Positions 53,549 through 62,339 of a stretch of 64,000 nt of DNA are shown piece after piece (position 1 is the first letter of the stretch; each line of letters begins with the position of its first letter). The translations under genes and the position numbers were made by a program. Below the pieces are notes generated by a model. That model did no database searches, had not been told where the DNA came from, and saw only the letters and a program-made list of their open reading frames with translations. Source of the stretch: Mycobacterium sp. WUMAC-067 (lineage in GTDB: Bacteria > Actinomycetota > Actinomycetes > Mycobacteriales > Mycobacteriaceae); contig NZ_JAEKMI010000008.1 of NCBI RefSeq assembly GCF_020217485.1, positions 1 through 64,000 of the forward strand, written 5' to 3'.

Positions 53549-55944
53549 ACCGGCCCCTGGCGGGCTTGCGCGTCGTCGAGCTGGCCTCCGAGATCGCGGG
53601 CCCCTATTGCACGAAGCTGCTCGTGGACCTGGGCGCCGACGTGCGCAAAATCGAGCCCCCGTCAGGTGACCCACTGCGCCGCTGGGGTCCCTTTCCGCCG
53701 GAGGGCCCTCATCCGGAGCGAAGCGGTCTGTTCGAGTACCTGAACGCCGGAAAGCGCGGCACCACACTTGATTTCGCACATGATGGCAGCCGTGACGCCT
53801 TGCGCGAAATGATCTCTCAAGCGGACCTTCTTGTCGAAGACCTGCCAGCGGGCGCGCCCGAGCGCCGGGCGTGGGGCCTAGACGCAGAATCGCTGGCCCA
53901 GGTCAGCCCGAATCTTGTCGTGGTACGAATCTCGAGCTTCGGTCAGAAGGGGCCGCTGCGCGACCGGGTGACGACTCCGCTGACCCTGCAGGCGGCGGCG
54001 GGCTGGGTCAACATGCGTGAGCCCGGCCGAGCGCCGGTGCAGGCCGGTGCCCGAATTCCGGAGTACATCGCGGGCGGCTACGCGGCCCTCGGCGCGCTCA
54101 CGGCCCTGCACATCGGCACAGCCGAAACGAACCGGCCGGTCGAGGTGGACGTGTCGATCTTCGAGTCGCTGTTGTCGACACTGCCCTATCCCATGCTGAT
54201 GGCTGCCCGCCTGAAAGCCCTTGGCTTGCCGACGAATTCCAAGGCCGCGCCGATGCTGGGTATCGTGCGTGCCGCCGACGGCTGGATCGGGATCAACTGC
54301 CTGACCGGTCAGCACTGGTTGGACGTGTGCGCGATGGTCGGGTTGCCCGAGTTCGGCGACCATCAGCTCGCGATCATGCTCGGCGGGCCCGAGCGCGACG
54401 AGTTCTTCGCCAAGGCCCAGCCCTTCCTTGAATCGATGTCCGTTGCCGATCTGGTCGAATTGAGCCAGGCCATGCGCATTCCCGCGGCGCCGATCACCGA
54501 AGGCGACACGATCCTGGGCTGCCCGCAGTATGCGGAGCGAGGGTTTTTCGTCGAATCAGCCGCTGAAGCATGGCGCTTCACCAGACCGGGAGCGCCGTTC
54601 CGGCTTTCGAAGACCCCGGCGCGGCCGCCCTTGCCTGCTCCCGCCCTGCGAACAAACGGCGCGCAGGCCACGTGGAGCGAGCGCGGCGCACCCCGTCCGA
54701 GGGGCGACGGTATCGACGTGTCGCTGCCGTTCGCCGGGCTGAAGGTGTTCGATTTGAGCACTTTCTGGGCGGGCGCATACCTGACGTGCTACCTCGGTGC
54801 GTTCGGGGCGGACGTGATCAAGGTCGAATCCGTTCAGCGCCCCGACGGACACCGCTACTCGGGCGCGCTGCTGCGTGAGGGCGACGACTGGTACGAGCGT
54901 GGGCCGCTCTGGCAGGGAACCAATCTCAACAAGCGCGACATCACGCTCGATCTCACCTCTGCCGCCGGTCGCGAGCTGGCGCTGCGACTGGCCGCAGAAG
55001 CCGATGTGGTGGTGGAGAACTTCTCGCCGCGCGTGGTTGAACAGTTCGGGATGGATTACGACTCCATCGCGCACAACAATCCCGGCGTGATCATGGTGCG
55101 GATGCCCGGGTTCGGGCTGGACGGGCCGTGGCGCGACTACGTGGGCTGGGCGCTGAACATCGAACAGGTGTCAGGCATGTCGGCCGCGACCGGTTATGCG
55201 GACGGCCCGCCGTGCAATCTGCAGGGGCCCGCCGACCCGATCGCCGGCGTACACGCGTGCGTCGCGCTGCTGGCTGCCCTCGAGCACAGGCGGTCCACCG
55301 GTGAGGGGCAGCTGATCGAGGTCGCGCAAATCGAGGTTGGCGCGGCGGTGACTGCCGAACCCGTCATCGAATACTCATTGACGGGAGCGGTGCGGCAGCG
55401 CGAGGGAAATCGCCACCGCGAATACGCCCAGGGCGTCTACAAAACCAGCAATGTCGACGAGTGGGTCGCGCTCACGGTGCGGGATGACGCGGATTGGCTT
55501 GCGGTGCTGGACGTGATTGACCGTCCCGATCTACGTGACGACCCGATGTTTGCGAACGCAGAAGCGCGCCGGGCAAACCACGACGAGTTCGATGAGGTAC
55601 TGGCGAATTGGACATGCGGGCGAACCGCGGAGGAGGTCGTGGCAACGTTGGGCCGGCATGGTGTGCCGGCCGAGCGACTACTGACGGCCGATCAGATGTA
55701 TGACGTCGAGCAGCTCGACGCGCGCGGCTTCTATCAGGACCTGGACCATTCGATCACCGGCCGACAGAGGTTTCCCGGCTGGCCGTTTCGCATCTCGCCG
55801 GGACCCGCGCACCATCACCGAACCGCGGCGCCGACGCTCGGGCAGCACAACGCCGAGGTGCTTGGAGCGCTTGGCCTTTCCGCTCAGGAAATTGCCGCAT
55901 TGCGTGAGCAACGTGTCATCGGGGAACGTGTGCTGAACGCGTAG
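53545..55944 (+). CDS. Tandem CaiB/BaiF CoA-transferase fusion
   Basis: 799 residues from GTG 53545, holding two complete family III CoA-transferase domains: residues 1-370 (LAGLRVVELASEIAGPYCTK) and 392-799 (FAGLKVFDLSTFWAGAYLTC). The catalytic Asp is Asp564 in the second domain (GPADPIAGVHA). In the first domain the aligned position is Glu173 (RIPEYIAGGYA), so that half may be only structural. Normal enzymes are interlocked dimers of one domain; the fusion would make the pair within one chain. It probably activates the acid made by the preceding aldehyde dehydrogenase. Confidence 0.88.
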   Translation: MNRPLAGLRVVELASEIAGPYCTKLLVDLGADVRKIEPPSGDPLRRWGPFPPEGPHPERSGLFEYLNAGKRGTTLDFAHDGSRDALREMISQADLLVEDLPAGAPERRAWGLDAESLAQVSPNLVVVRISSFGQKGPLRDRVTTPLTLQAAAGWVNMREPGRAPVQAGARIPEYIAGGYAALGALTALHIGTAETNRPVEVDVSIFESLLSTLPYPMLMAARLKALGLPTNSKAAPMLGIVRAADGWIGINCLTGQHWLDVCAMVGLPEFGDHQLAIMLGGPERDEFFAKAQPFLESMSVADLVELSQAMRIPAAPITEGDTILGCPQYAERGFFVESAAEAWRFTRPGAPFRLSKTPARPPLPAPALRTNGAQATWSERGAPRPRGDGIDVSLPFAGLKVFDLSTFWAGAYLTCYLGAFGADVIKVESVQRPDGHRYSGALLREGDDWYERGPLWQGTNLNKRDITLDLTSAAGRELALRLAAEADVVVENFSPRVVEQFGMDYDSIAHNNPGVIMVRMPGFGLDGPWRDYVGWALNIEQVSGMSAATGYADGPPCNLQGPADPIAGVHACVALLAALEHRRSTGEGQLIEVAQIEVGAAVTAEPVIEYSLTGAVRQREGNRHREYAQGVYKTSNVDEWVALTVRDDADWLAVLDVIDRPDLRDDPMFANAEARRANHDEFDEVLANWTCGRTAEEVVATLGRHGVPAERLLTADQMYDVEQLDARGFYQDLDHSITGRQRFPGWPFRISPGPAHHHRTAAPTLGQHNAEVLGALGLSAQEIAALREQRVIGERVLNA

Positions 55945-55966
55945 CCGATGACCTCGGCCCGTTCGG

Positions 55967-56443
55967 TCAGGCGTCGACCATCGCGGCGATCGTGTCGACG
56001 ACACACGCCGGGCGTTCGCTGCCCTCGACTTCGACGGTGACGCGAACCGTGGCCCGGCCGCCCTTGTCGTTGCGCTCCACCTTGAGCAGTTCGGCGCCCG
56101 CCCTGATGCGTGAGTCGACCGGTACCGGCGCGGGGAAGCGCAGCTTGTCGCTGCCGTAATTGACCTGCATCGCCAAGCCGGTCACCCGGTAGATCTGTTG
56201 CACGAGAATGGGTACCAGCGACAGCGTCAGATAGCCGTGCGCGATCGTCCGGCCGTAGGGGCCGGCTGCCGCCTTCTCCGGATCGACGTGAATCCATTGA
56301 TGGTCGCCGGTTGCCTCGGCGAACAAGTTGATTTCCTTCTGAGTGACCTGGTGCCAGTCGCTGAAACCGAGGTGTTCGCCGACGTGAGCCTCGAAGTCGG
56401 CGATTCCGTCGTAAACCTTCGGGGATATGCGCGCCCGGGTCAT
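55967..56443 (-). CDS. MaoC-type (R)-specific enoyl-CoA hydratase
   Basis: 158 residues. Hydratase motif FAEATGDHQWIHVDPEKA with Asp47 and His52, then GPYGRTIAHGYLTLSL. The pattern is that of a stand-alone homodimeric MaoC. It overlaps the amidohydrolase gene by four bases and so is coupled to it. It hydrates a trans-enoyl-CoA. Confidence 0.9.
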   Translation of the reverse strand: MTRARISPKVYDGIADFEAHVGEHLGFSDWHQVTQKEINLFAEATGDHQWIHVDPEKAAAGPYGRTIAHGYLTLSLVPILVQQIYRVTGLAMQVNYGSDKLRFPAPVPVDSRIRAGAELLKVERNDKGGRATVRVTVEVEGSERPACVVDTIAAMVDA

Positions 56444-57633
56444 GCCGGGACCTTGAGTCCCAACTGCTCAATAGCGTTGCCGCCCATGATCTTCGCCTCG
56501 GCGGCCTCCGAGATGCCGTCGAGCCGGTCTACGAAGCTCAGCGGATCACCGATGCCTTCGGGGTGCGGGAAATCGGAGCCGAACATCACGTGATCCTCGC
56601 CCATGATGTCGATGATCCCCTTGAGGTCGTCCTCGAGGAACGGATGGATGTAGATGTTTCGCTTGAACACCTCGACGGGGTGCTCGTCGAACTCCTTGGG
56701 CATGATCTTGTACGCGGTGTTCAACTGTTCGAGCAGATTGCGCACCCAACCGCTGCCGTTCTCGACGCAGAAGATCTTCAGATCGGGGAAGCGGGACAGG
56801 GCGCCGTGGCAGATCATCGCGGCCAGCGTGTCCTCGATGGCGCGGTGGCCCATCACGACCTCGCGTAACGCGCTCGGCTTGAAGGACAGGTACTCGTCAC
56901 CGCCCTCCCACTCCATGAGGTGCTTCTGGTAGCCGCTGTCCGAGGCATGCATGGTGACCGGCATGCCGGCGTTCACGACTTCTTCCCAGAACGGGTCGAA
57001 CTCGGGAAGGCCCATGGAGCGCGAACCGCCGAAGCGGCTGGGCACGGGTGCGGGCCGCACCAGGAAGGTCTTCATGCCGTGCTCGACGCCCCAGCGGAAC
57101 TCCTTGATGGCTTCGTCCACCAAGGGCAGGCAGATGACGGGGGTCGCGAAGATCCGGTCGTGGTAGTTGAACGTCCAGTGCTCGTGCATCCACTCGTTGA
57201 GCGCATGAATGATCGCGTGGGTGAGGATGACGTCGTCGGTCGTGCGTTCCTCGATGAGGCTGGCGAGGGTCGGGTACATCACGCACTGATCGATGCCGAG
57301 TTCGTCCATCAGTTCCAGTCGGGGCGCGGGTGACTGGTATGCCGGAATGACATCCATTGCCTCGCCGATGAACTCGCGGAAGTTGAGACCCTCGGGATTG
57401 TTGCCGAGGAAGTAGTCCTCCGCGCTGCCGGGCCTGGCAACTCGCTCGAATGTCGGATTCGGGATCATGTGGCTGATGTGGTCCTTGACGACGAGTTTGG
57501 GCCGGCCGTTGACCTCGACGTAACCGACCTTTCCGCGGTGTTCCTTCGGCAGGTATTTGGTGAGCGCTTCGGTGGTCTCGTACATGTGGTTGTCGATGTC
57601 GAAGACCGGATACGGCAGGGACCGGGGTGACAT
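56440..57633 (-). CDS. Amidohydrolase-2 family metal-dependent hydrolase
   Basis: 397 residues. The metal motif FDIDNHMYE starts at residue 11, a His comes in VTMHASDSGYQ, and the last Asp in FGSDFPHPEGIGDP. Members are decarboxylases or hydrolases of CoA or ring products. The same family occurs at 61136. A FadE-linked step cannot be named. The start follows an AT-rich 92-bp gap after the isochorismatase-like gene. Confidence 0.88.
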   Translation of the reverse strand: MSPRSLPYPVFDIDNHMYETTEALTKYLPKEHRGKVGYVEVNGRPKLVVKDHISHMIPNPTFERVARPGSAEDYFLGNNPEGLNFREFIGEAMDVIPAYQSPAPRLELMDELGIDQCVMYPTLASLIEERTTDDVILTHAIIHALNEWMHEHWTFNYHDRIFATPVICLPLVDEAIKEFRWGVEHGMKTFLVRPAPVPSRFGGSRSMGLPEFDPFWEEVVNAGMPVTMHASDSGYQKHLMEWEGGDEYLSFKPSALREVVMGHRAIEDTLAAMICHGALSRFPDLKIFCVENGSGWVRNLLEQLNTAYKIMPKEFDEHPVEVFKRNIYIHPFLEDDLKGIIDIMGEDHVMFGSDFPHPEGIGDPLSFVDRLDGISEAAEAKIMGGNAIEQLGLKVPA

Positions 57634-57725
57634 GAGGCTGAACCCTCCTCAGAGCAGCGAATATGAACATTTACGCTATTTGAGAACGACATTATCACCT
57701 ATGCTATTCAGCATCCAGATCGGGG

Positions 57726-58361
57726 TCAGGACGCTTGGATTCCTTTCCATGCGCCGATCACAGCATCGGTGGTGGTCACCGTGGCGAGCAGTGCCAGCGT
57801 GTTGTCGATGATCGACTCGGCGTACTCCCGCGGATACCCGCTCACCGCGTCGCGCGGCAACACGAATTGATAGCTGCGATTGACCGCGTCCATCGCGAAA
57901 TTCTGAATGGCTATGTTGATCGAAACGCCCACTCCAACAATGGTCTTGATGTTCATGTTCCGCAACACGGAGTCAAGATCGGTACCGGTCATGGGCCCGA
58001 CGCCGTGGGTGCGTGTCAGCACGAGGTCGCTGGGTACCGGGCCGAACTCGGGGAGAAGCCACGCGCCAGGGCTGCCGGGAGTCAGGTCGGCGGCGAAGGA
58101 TTTCCCAGCCATGAACAGCCGGGCGTTGGAGTTCGATCCGCGGTTGTCCGGGCGCTTCTCGATGAGGCAGTGCACTACCGCGACTCCCGCCGCCCTAGCG
58201 GCGTCGAGCAGTTTGGAAATGTTCGGAATGGCCTCGCGGCGAGCCTCTTCGGCGAGGTATGGGAGGCCGGCTTGCGGACCTATGACCCCGCCCTGGCACT
58301 CCTGAGTCACGAGCGCGGTGGTGGCGGGATCGAGCAGCGATTGGAGCGATGGTGGCGGCAT
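57726..58361 (-). CDS. Isochorismatase-fold protein lacking the catalytic triad
   Basis: 211 residues with the cysteine hydrolase fold. The usual Asp is replaced by Glu21 (VTQECQGGVIG), the Lys region reads LTRTHGVG, and the nucleophile position aligned to the family's CV motif is Ala151 (GVSINIAIQNFAMDA). The protein is thus unlikely to hydrolyse as its relatives do. It may bind a ligand or use another chemistry. Alignment is by eye. It lies 92 bp upstream of the amidohydrolase on the same strand. Confidence 0.75.
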   Translation of the reverse strand: MPPPSLQSLLDPATTALVTQECQGGVIGPQAGLPYLAEEARREAIPNISKLLDAARAAGVAVVHCLIEKRPDNRGSNSNARLFMAGKSFAADLTPGSPGAWLLPEFGPVPSDLVLTRTHGVGPMTGTDLDSVLRNMNIKTIVGVGVSINIAIQNFAMDAVNRSYQFVLPRDAVSGYPREYAESIIDNTLALLATVTTTDAVIGAWKGIQAS

Positions 58362-58412
58362 GAGAATAGACGTTATCGTGTGCGGGAACTAAATTTCCAA
58401 CGAGGAGGCCCC

Positions 58413-58850
58413 ATGGATGTCTGGGAGCTCGAGGTGCGGGAGGCGGTACGACAGACGCTGGCCGACTACACCGCCGCCACCGATCGATTCGATCTCCACG
58501 CGCTGGCTTCGTGTTTCGGTGATGCGGGCGTCTTGGAATTCAGTGGTGGTACCGAGCCGCTGAGGGGATCGGCGGAAATCGCGGCCGGTCTCGGCGCCGC
58601 GGTGACCCGGCCTTCGAAATCGGGGCAACCGGCACCGACCCACGTCCGGCACCATGTATCCAGCGTCCGGTTCGGGTCGGTGGCCCGCGACAGGGTCGAG
58701 GTCAGCAGTTACTTCGCCGTCCACACTGACATTGGGCTCGACCACTGGGGCCGTTACCGCGACATATTGGTCCCCATCGGAGGTCGGTGGCTGTTCGCCC
58801 ATCGCCGGATCAGTGTGGACGCATTCGCCGCGGACAGCCTGATGGCCTAA
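58413..58850 (+). CDS. SnoaL-like (NTF2-fold) protein
   Basis: 145 residues from ATG 58413 with GAGGAGG at 58402-58408. Pattern: REAVRQTLADYTAATDRFDL, LASCFGDAGVLEF, THVRHHVSSVRFG, SSYFAVHTDIGLDHWGRY. It is a second small NTF2-fold protein in the region. It may be an isomerase, dehydratase or ligand-binding protein. It faces the flavin monooxygenase gene end to end. Confidence 0.8.
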   Translation: MDVWELEVREAVRQTLADYTAATDRFDLHALASCFGDAGVLEFSGGTEPLRGSAEIAAGLGAAVTRPSKSGQPAPTHVRHHVSSVRFGSVARDRVEVSSYFAVHTDIGLDHWGRYRDILVPIGGRWLFAHRRISVDAFAADSLMA

Positions 58851-58853
58851 GGA

Positions 58854-59756
58854 TCATGCCGTGATGAACTCCTTGCCGAATGCGCGCGAACGCTCGATGA
58901 GTTCGGCCCGGTCCGCGCCGGGCGACGCAATGGTAAGCCAGGTGACGCCCATTGCCTCGAGCCTCGCGATGGTGGCGTGCCGTTCGTCGGCCGATCTGCT
59001 GTCCTCCAACAGGTTTCCCGCGGAAAAGCAGATGTCCAGCGGTGCGGTGCGGCCGATTTCGGTTGCGTAGTGCCTGGCCCAGTCGATGGCGGCCGCCAAC
59101 TCGTCGATCGTCGAGATCTCCGCGGTGCGCGACGCGGCGGCGTAGCCGAACGTGTTGAACGGCGCCCATCCCTGAGCGCGCGATACCGCCCGCCGCACGG
59201 CCGGCTTGCTGTTGCCGCCGACCCACACCGGTGGCCGGGTCGCCGGCAGCGGGCGCAACCGAACGCCGCGGGCCGCGAACGTCGTCCCTTCGTAGGCGAT
59301 GTCCTCGCCGGTGAGCACCTTGTCCAACACGTCCAGCGCCTCATCGAGGAGGGCGCCGCGGTTGTCGAAATCGATTCCCAGGGCCCTGAATTCGGGCTTG
59401 AGGTATCCCGCCGCCGTTCCGAGGATCAATCGACCTCTCGACAGCGAGGCGAGGCTTTGAATCGATTTGGCGCCGAGAAAAGGATTGCGGTAGGCGGCGA
59501 TGTAGACATTGGTCAGCAGCCTGACATCGGTCGTTGCGGCGGCCGCGAAAGCCAACGCGACGAACGGATCAAGGGCGTGGTGGCCGCCGTGGTCGAGCCA
59601 CTTCGCATCGGGTGCGGGGTGATCGGTGACGTGGACGGCCGCGAACCCGCTCTCCTCGGCCACTCGCGCGATGTCGGCGATCGCTTCGGCGGTTACGAAC
59701 TCATCGACCGATTCGACACGATGAGTCGGCAGTTCGAGGGAAAAGGAGACGGTCAC
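58854..59756 (-). CDS. LLM-class F420/flavin-dependent oxidoreductase
   Basis: 300 residues with the luciferase-like barrel: ESGFAAVHVTDHPAPDAKWL, TNVYIAAYRNPFLGAKSI, SRGRLILGTAAGYLKPEF and RPPVWVGGNSKPAVRRAV. The mycobacterial type normally uses F420. It could reduce, hydroxylate or desaturate a ring intermediate. It lies 10 bp downstream of the acyl-CoA dehydrogenase on the same strand. Confidence 0.87.
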   Translation of the reverse strand: MTVSFSLELPTHRVESVDEFVTAEAIADIARVAEESGFAAVHVTDHPAPDAKWLDHGGHHALDPFVALAFAAAATTDVRLLTNVYIAAYRNPFLGAKSIQSLASLSRGRLILGTAAGYLKPEFRALGIDFDNRGALLDEALDVLDKVLTGEDIAYEGTTFAARGVRLRPLPATRPPVWVGGNSKPAVRRAVSRAQGWAPFNTFGYAAASRTAEISTIDELAAAIDWARHYATEIGRTAPLDICFSAGNLLEDSRSADERHATIARLEAMGVTWLTIASPGADRAELIERSRAFGKEFITA

Positions 59757-59766
59757 GAGGATCCTT

Positions 59767-60876
59767 TCATTCAGAGACGAGCGTGGCCAGGCGCTGCGCG
59801 TGGTAGTCCGGGTCGCCGAAAATCAGCTGACTGACCTTTGCGCGTCGGACAAACAAATGGGCGTCGTGTTCCCAGGTGAAGCCGATTCCGCCGTGAATGC
59901 GCATGTTGTCGAGCGCAACCTGCAGGAAAGCCTCCGAACACACCATCTTCGCGACCGAGGCGGCGGTCGGGAGATCATCGGTGGCGGCCACTTCGGCCGC
60001 ATGTGATTCGGCCGAACGTGCGCCCTCTACCTGGACCAACATGTCCGCGCACCGATGCTTCACGGCTTGGAAACTACCGATCGGCCGACCGAATTGAATG
60101 CGATCCTTGGCGTAGTCGACGGCCATATCGAGGCACCGTTGCGCCGCGCCGACCTGTTCGGCGGTCACCGCGATAATGGCGAGGTCGGATGTGCGCGCGA
60201 GGAAGTCCGCGGCGCCACCTTCGGTCCCGATCAGCTCTGCGCGGGCGCCGTCGAACTGCACCCGGGCCAGCTTGCGGGTGCGGTCGAGACTGGCCAACGG
60301 TGTGCGACGAAGGCCCTGTGACCCGGCACGTACCGCGAACAACGAGATGCCTGCGTCGCTGATGGCCGGCGACAGGATGACGTCCGCGGTGTGGCCGTCG
60401 ATCACGAGAGGCGCCTCACCACGGATCCGATAGACGGTACCGTCGCGGTCAGCCCGCACCGTCACCGCGGCGGGGTCCCATGCGTCTAGCCGGCCGTTGA
60501 GGATCAGCGTCGCTGTGGTGGAGCCGTCGACGAACCCGGGGACGAACCGCTCCACCGCCGCGTCGTCGCCGCTGGCGAGAATGGCCTGCGTCGCCAGCGC
60601 CACGGTGGCGAAGAAGGGGGAGCACACCAGCGCGCGTCCCATTTCCTCGAACACCACCGCCAATTCGGCCACGCCGGCACCGGCCCCGCCCCATTGGTCC
60701 GGCACGACGATGCCCTGCAGTCCCAACTCGCCCGCCATCTGGCGCCACGACGCCTCGTCGTACCCGATGTCCGTCGCCATCAGCTTGCGAACGGTCTCGC
60801 TGGGCGATGTCGCGCTCAAGTAGTCGCGGACGACGCTGCGAAGCTCGTCGACCTCACTTGACGGCACGCAGGGCAT
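59767..60876 (-). CDS. Acyl-CoA dehydrogenase
   Basis: 369 residues. DIGYDEASWRQMAGELGLQG, a middle domain with few canonical FAD loops, and KDRIQFGRPIGSFQAVKHRC then GGIGFTWEHDAHLFVRRAK. It resembles the short FadE class that works with a partner. It starts a short leftward pair with the LLM-type gene. ATG 60876 is the start; GTG codons slightly inside cannot be excluded. Confidence 0.87.
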   Translation of the reverse strand: MPCVPSSEVDELRSVVRDYLSATSPSETVRKLMATDIGYDEASWRQMAGELGLQGIVVPDQWGGAGAGVAELAVVFEEMGRALVCSPFFATVALATQAILASGDDAAVERFVPGFVDGSTTATLILNGRLDAWDPAAVTVRADRDGTVYRIRGEAPLVIDGHTADVILSPAISDAGISLFAVRAGSQGLRRTPLASLDRTRKLARVQFDGARAELIGTEGGAADFLARTSDLAIIAVTAEQVGAAQRCLDMAVDYAKDRIQFGRPIGSFQAVKHRCADMLVQVEGARSAESHAAEVAATDDLPTAASVAKMVCSEAFLQVALDNMRIHGGIGFTWEHDAHLFVRRAKVSQLIFGDPDYHAQRLATLVSE

Positions 60877-61135
60877 CCCGGTTCGGCCTCACCCGGGCTG
60901 CTGCCGGATCTGTGATACGCAGCGCGGCAGACCGAACGCTCAGCGGTGCCCACCCGATCATGTTGTCGTACATCGGTTTTGATGGAGTCATGTCTTCCTT
61001 TGCGCGATCGCGGCCGACGCCGGCGTCCCTCACTCGGGCGCCTGGCCATCCCGCGCGAGATGGCCATTGTCGGATCAGGATAGTATGTTTTGTGAAAATA
61101 GAGAATAACCATTCTCGCGCTTAAGGAGCGAAGCG
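60877..61135. promoter_or_regulatory. Divergent promoter region
   Basis: Between the FadE gene (minus) and the amidohydrolase (plus). Its right part holds the shared 43-bp element, listed next; the left 200 bp show no clear motif. Confidence 0.5.
61076..61118. promoter_or_regulatory. 43-bp regulatory element, copy B
   Basis: CAGGATAGTA, then TTTG-GAAAA, then GAGAAT-AACC-ATTCTC. It pairs with copy A at 34018-34060 (32 of 43 identical) and ends 17 bp before the amidohydrolase start. Confidence 0.65.
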
Positions 61136-62332
61136 GTGACGACGAAACTCGACTACGGCATCTTTGACTGCGACACCCACTGCTACGAGACGCGGGACGC
61201 GTTCACCCGTTATCTGCCGGAGGAGTTTCGGGACCGGGCGATCACCACCGTGCGCGGGGCGGACGGCGTCGAGGTGATCCTTGCGGGACATCGGGTCGCC
61301 ACGTTCAACAGCGAAGGGGGACTGGGCCTCGATGTCGCTTATCGGCCGGGCTCGCTCAAGGAGATGCTCAAGCAGATGGGATCGGGCAACCCCGAGGAAT
61401 CCTACGAGCCGCAACCCATGCAACCGGAATTCATCGAGCGCGGTGCGCGCCTTGCCGTCATGGCGGAGCAGAACATCGAGCGTATGGTCATCTATCCCAG
61501 CGGTATGGCCCTGGCCGCCGAACACTACGTCGACGACACAGCGGCACTGTACGCCAACCTGCGCTCGTTCAACCGATGGTTCGACGAAGAGTGGGGTTTC
61601 AACTACGAAGACAAAATTTTCGCCACGGCGCTGATGTCGTTGCGCGACTTGGATTCTGCGATCGCCGAGACGGAGGCCATCATCGCGCAGGGCGCAAAGT
61701 TCGTGCTGCTGCCGACCGGGCCGGCTTACGGTCGATCGCCCGGCGACCCGTACTTCGACCCGATTTACGCACGCTTGCAGGAGGCCGGCTGCATCCTGGT
61801 GTTCCACATCATGCCGTTCTGGTACTTCAATGCGATCTCGCCCGCTTGGGGACAAAACTCCGACCCGGCTTCTTGGCACATGTCGGCGTGGCAGTGGATG
61901 AATGTCTACGGCCAGCGCCCGATCGAGGAGACGTTGTCCGCTCTCATCTTCGACAACCTCTTCGGTCGCTTCCCGGGCCTGAACGTCCTCGTCGCCGAGC
62001 ACGGGGCGGAATGGGTGCCGTTCTTCGTCAAACACATGGACAAGAGCAGAGGGATGGGCCGCAACGGGCCTTGGATTGGTGGGAAGCTGACGGAGCGGCC
62101 TTCGGCGATCTTCCGCCGTCATGTCCGTGTGGTGCCGTACCCCGAGGACGACATCCCGGCGATCGTCGAGGGCCTAGGATACGACGACTGCTTGGTGATG
62201 GGCTCGGATTACCCGCACGCCGAAGGCCTGGCCGTGCCGGCCGAATTTGCCAAGCTGCTCGACCCGCTCGACGACGCCGCCAAGCGACGGATCATGCGCG
62301 ACAACGCCGACCAGTTGCTCTCCCGGAGCTAA
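61136..62332 (+). CDS. Amidohydrolase-2 family metal-dependent hydrolase
   Basis: 398 residues from GTG 61136, after AAGGAG. The metal motif is FDCDTHCYETRDAF, with VFHIMPFWYFNAISPAWG in the middle and MGSDYPHAEGLAVP at the end. It is a paralogue of the gene at 56440 with modest similarity. It may decarboxylate or hydrolyse a pathway intermediate. The acyl-CoA dehydrogenase gene begins 7 bp after its stop. Confidence 0.88.
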   Translation: MTTKLDYGIFDCDTHCYETRDAFTRYLPEEFRDRAITTVRGADGVEVILAGHRVATFNSEGGLGLDVAYRPGSLKEMLKQMGSGNPEESYEPQPMQPEFIERGARLAVMAEQNIERMVIYPSGMALAAEHYVDDTAALYANLRSFNRWFDEEWGFNYEDKIFATALMSLRDLDSAIAETEAIIAQGAKFVLLPTGPAYGRSPGDPYFDPIYARLQEAGCILVFHIMPFWYFNAISPAWGQNSDPASWHMSAWQWMNVYGQRPIEETLSALIFDNLFGRFPGLNVLVAEHGAEWVPFFVKHMDKSRGMGRNGPWIGGKLTERPSAIFRRHVRVVPYPEDDIPAIVEGLGYDDCLVMGSDYPHAEGLAVPAEFAKLLDPLDDAAKRRIMRDNADQLLSRS

Positions 62333-62339
62333 ACGCCCG

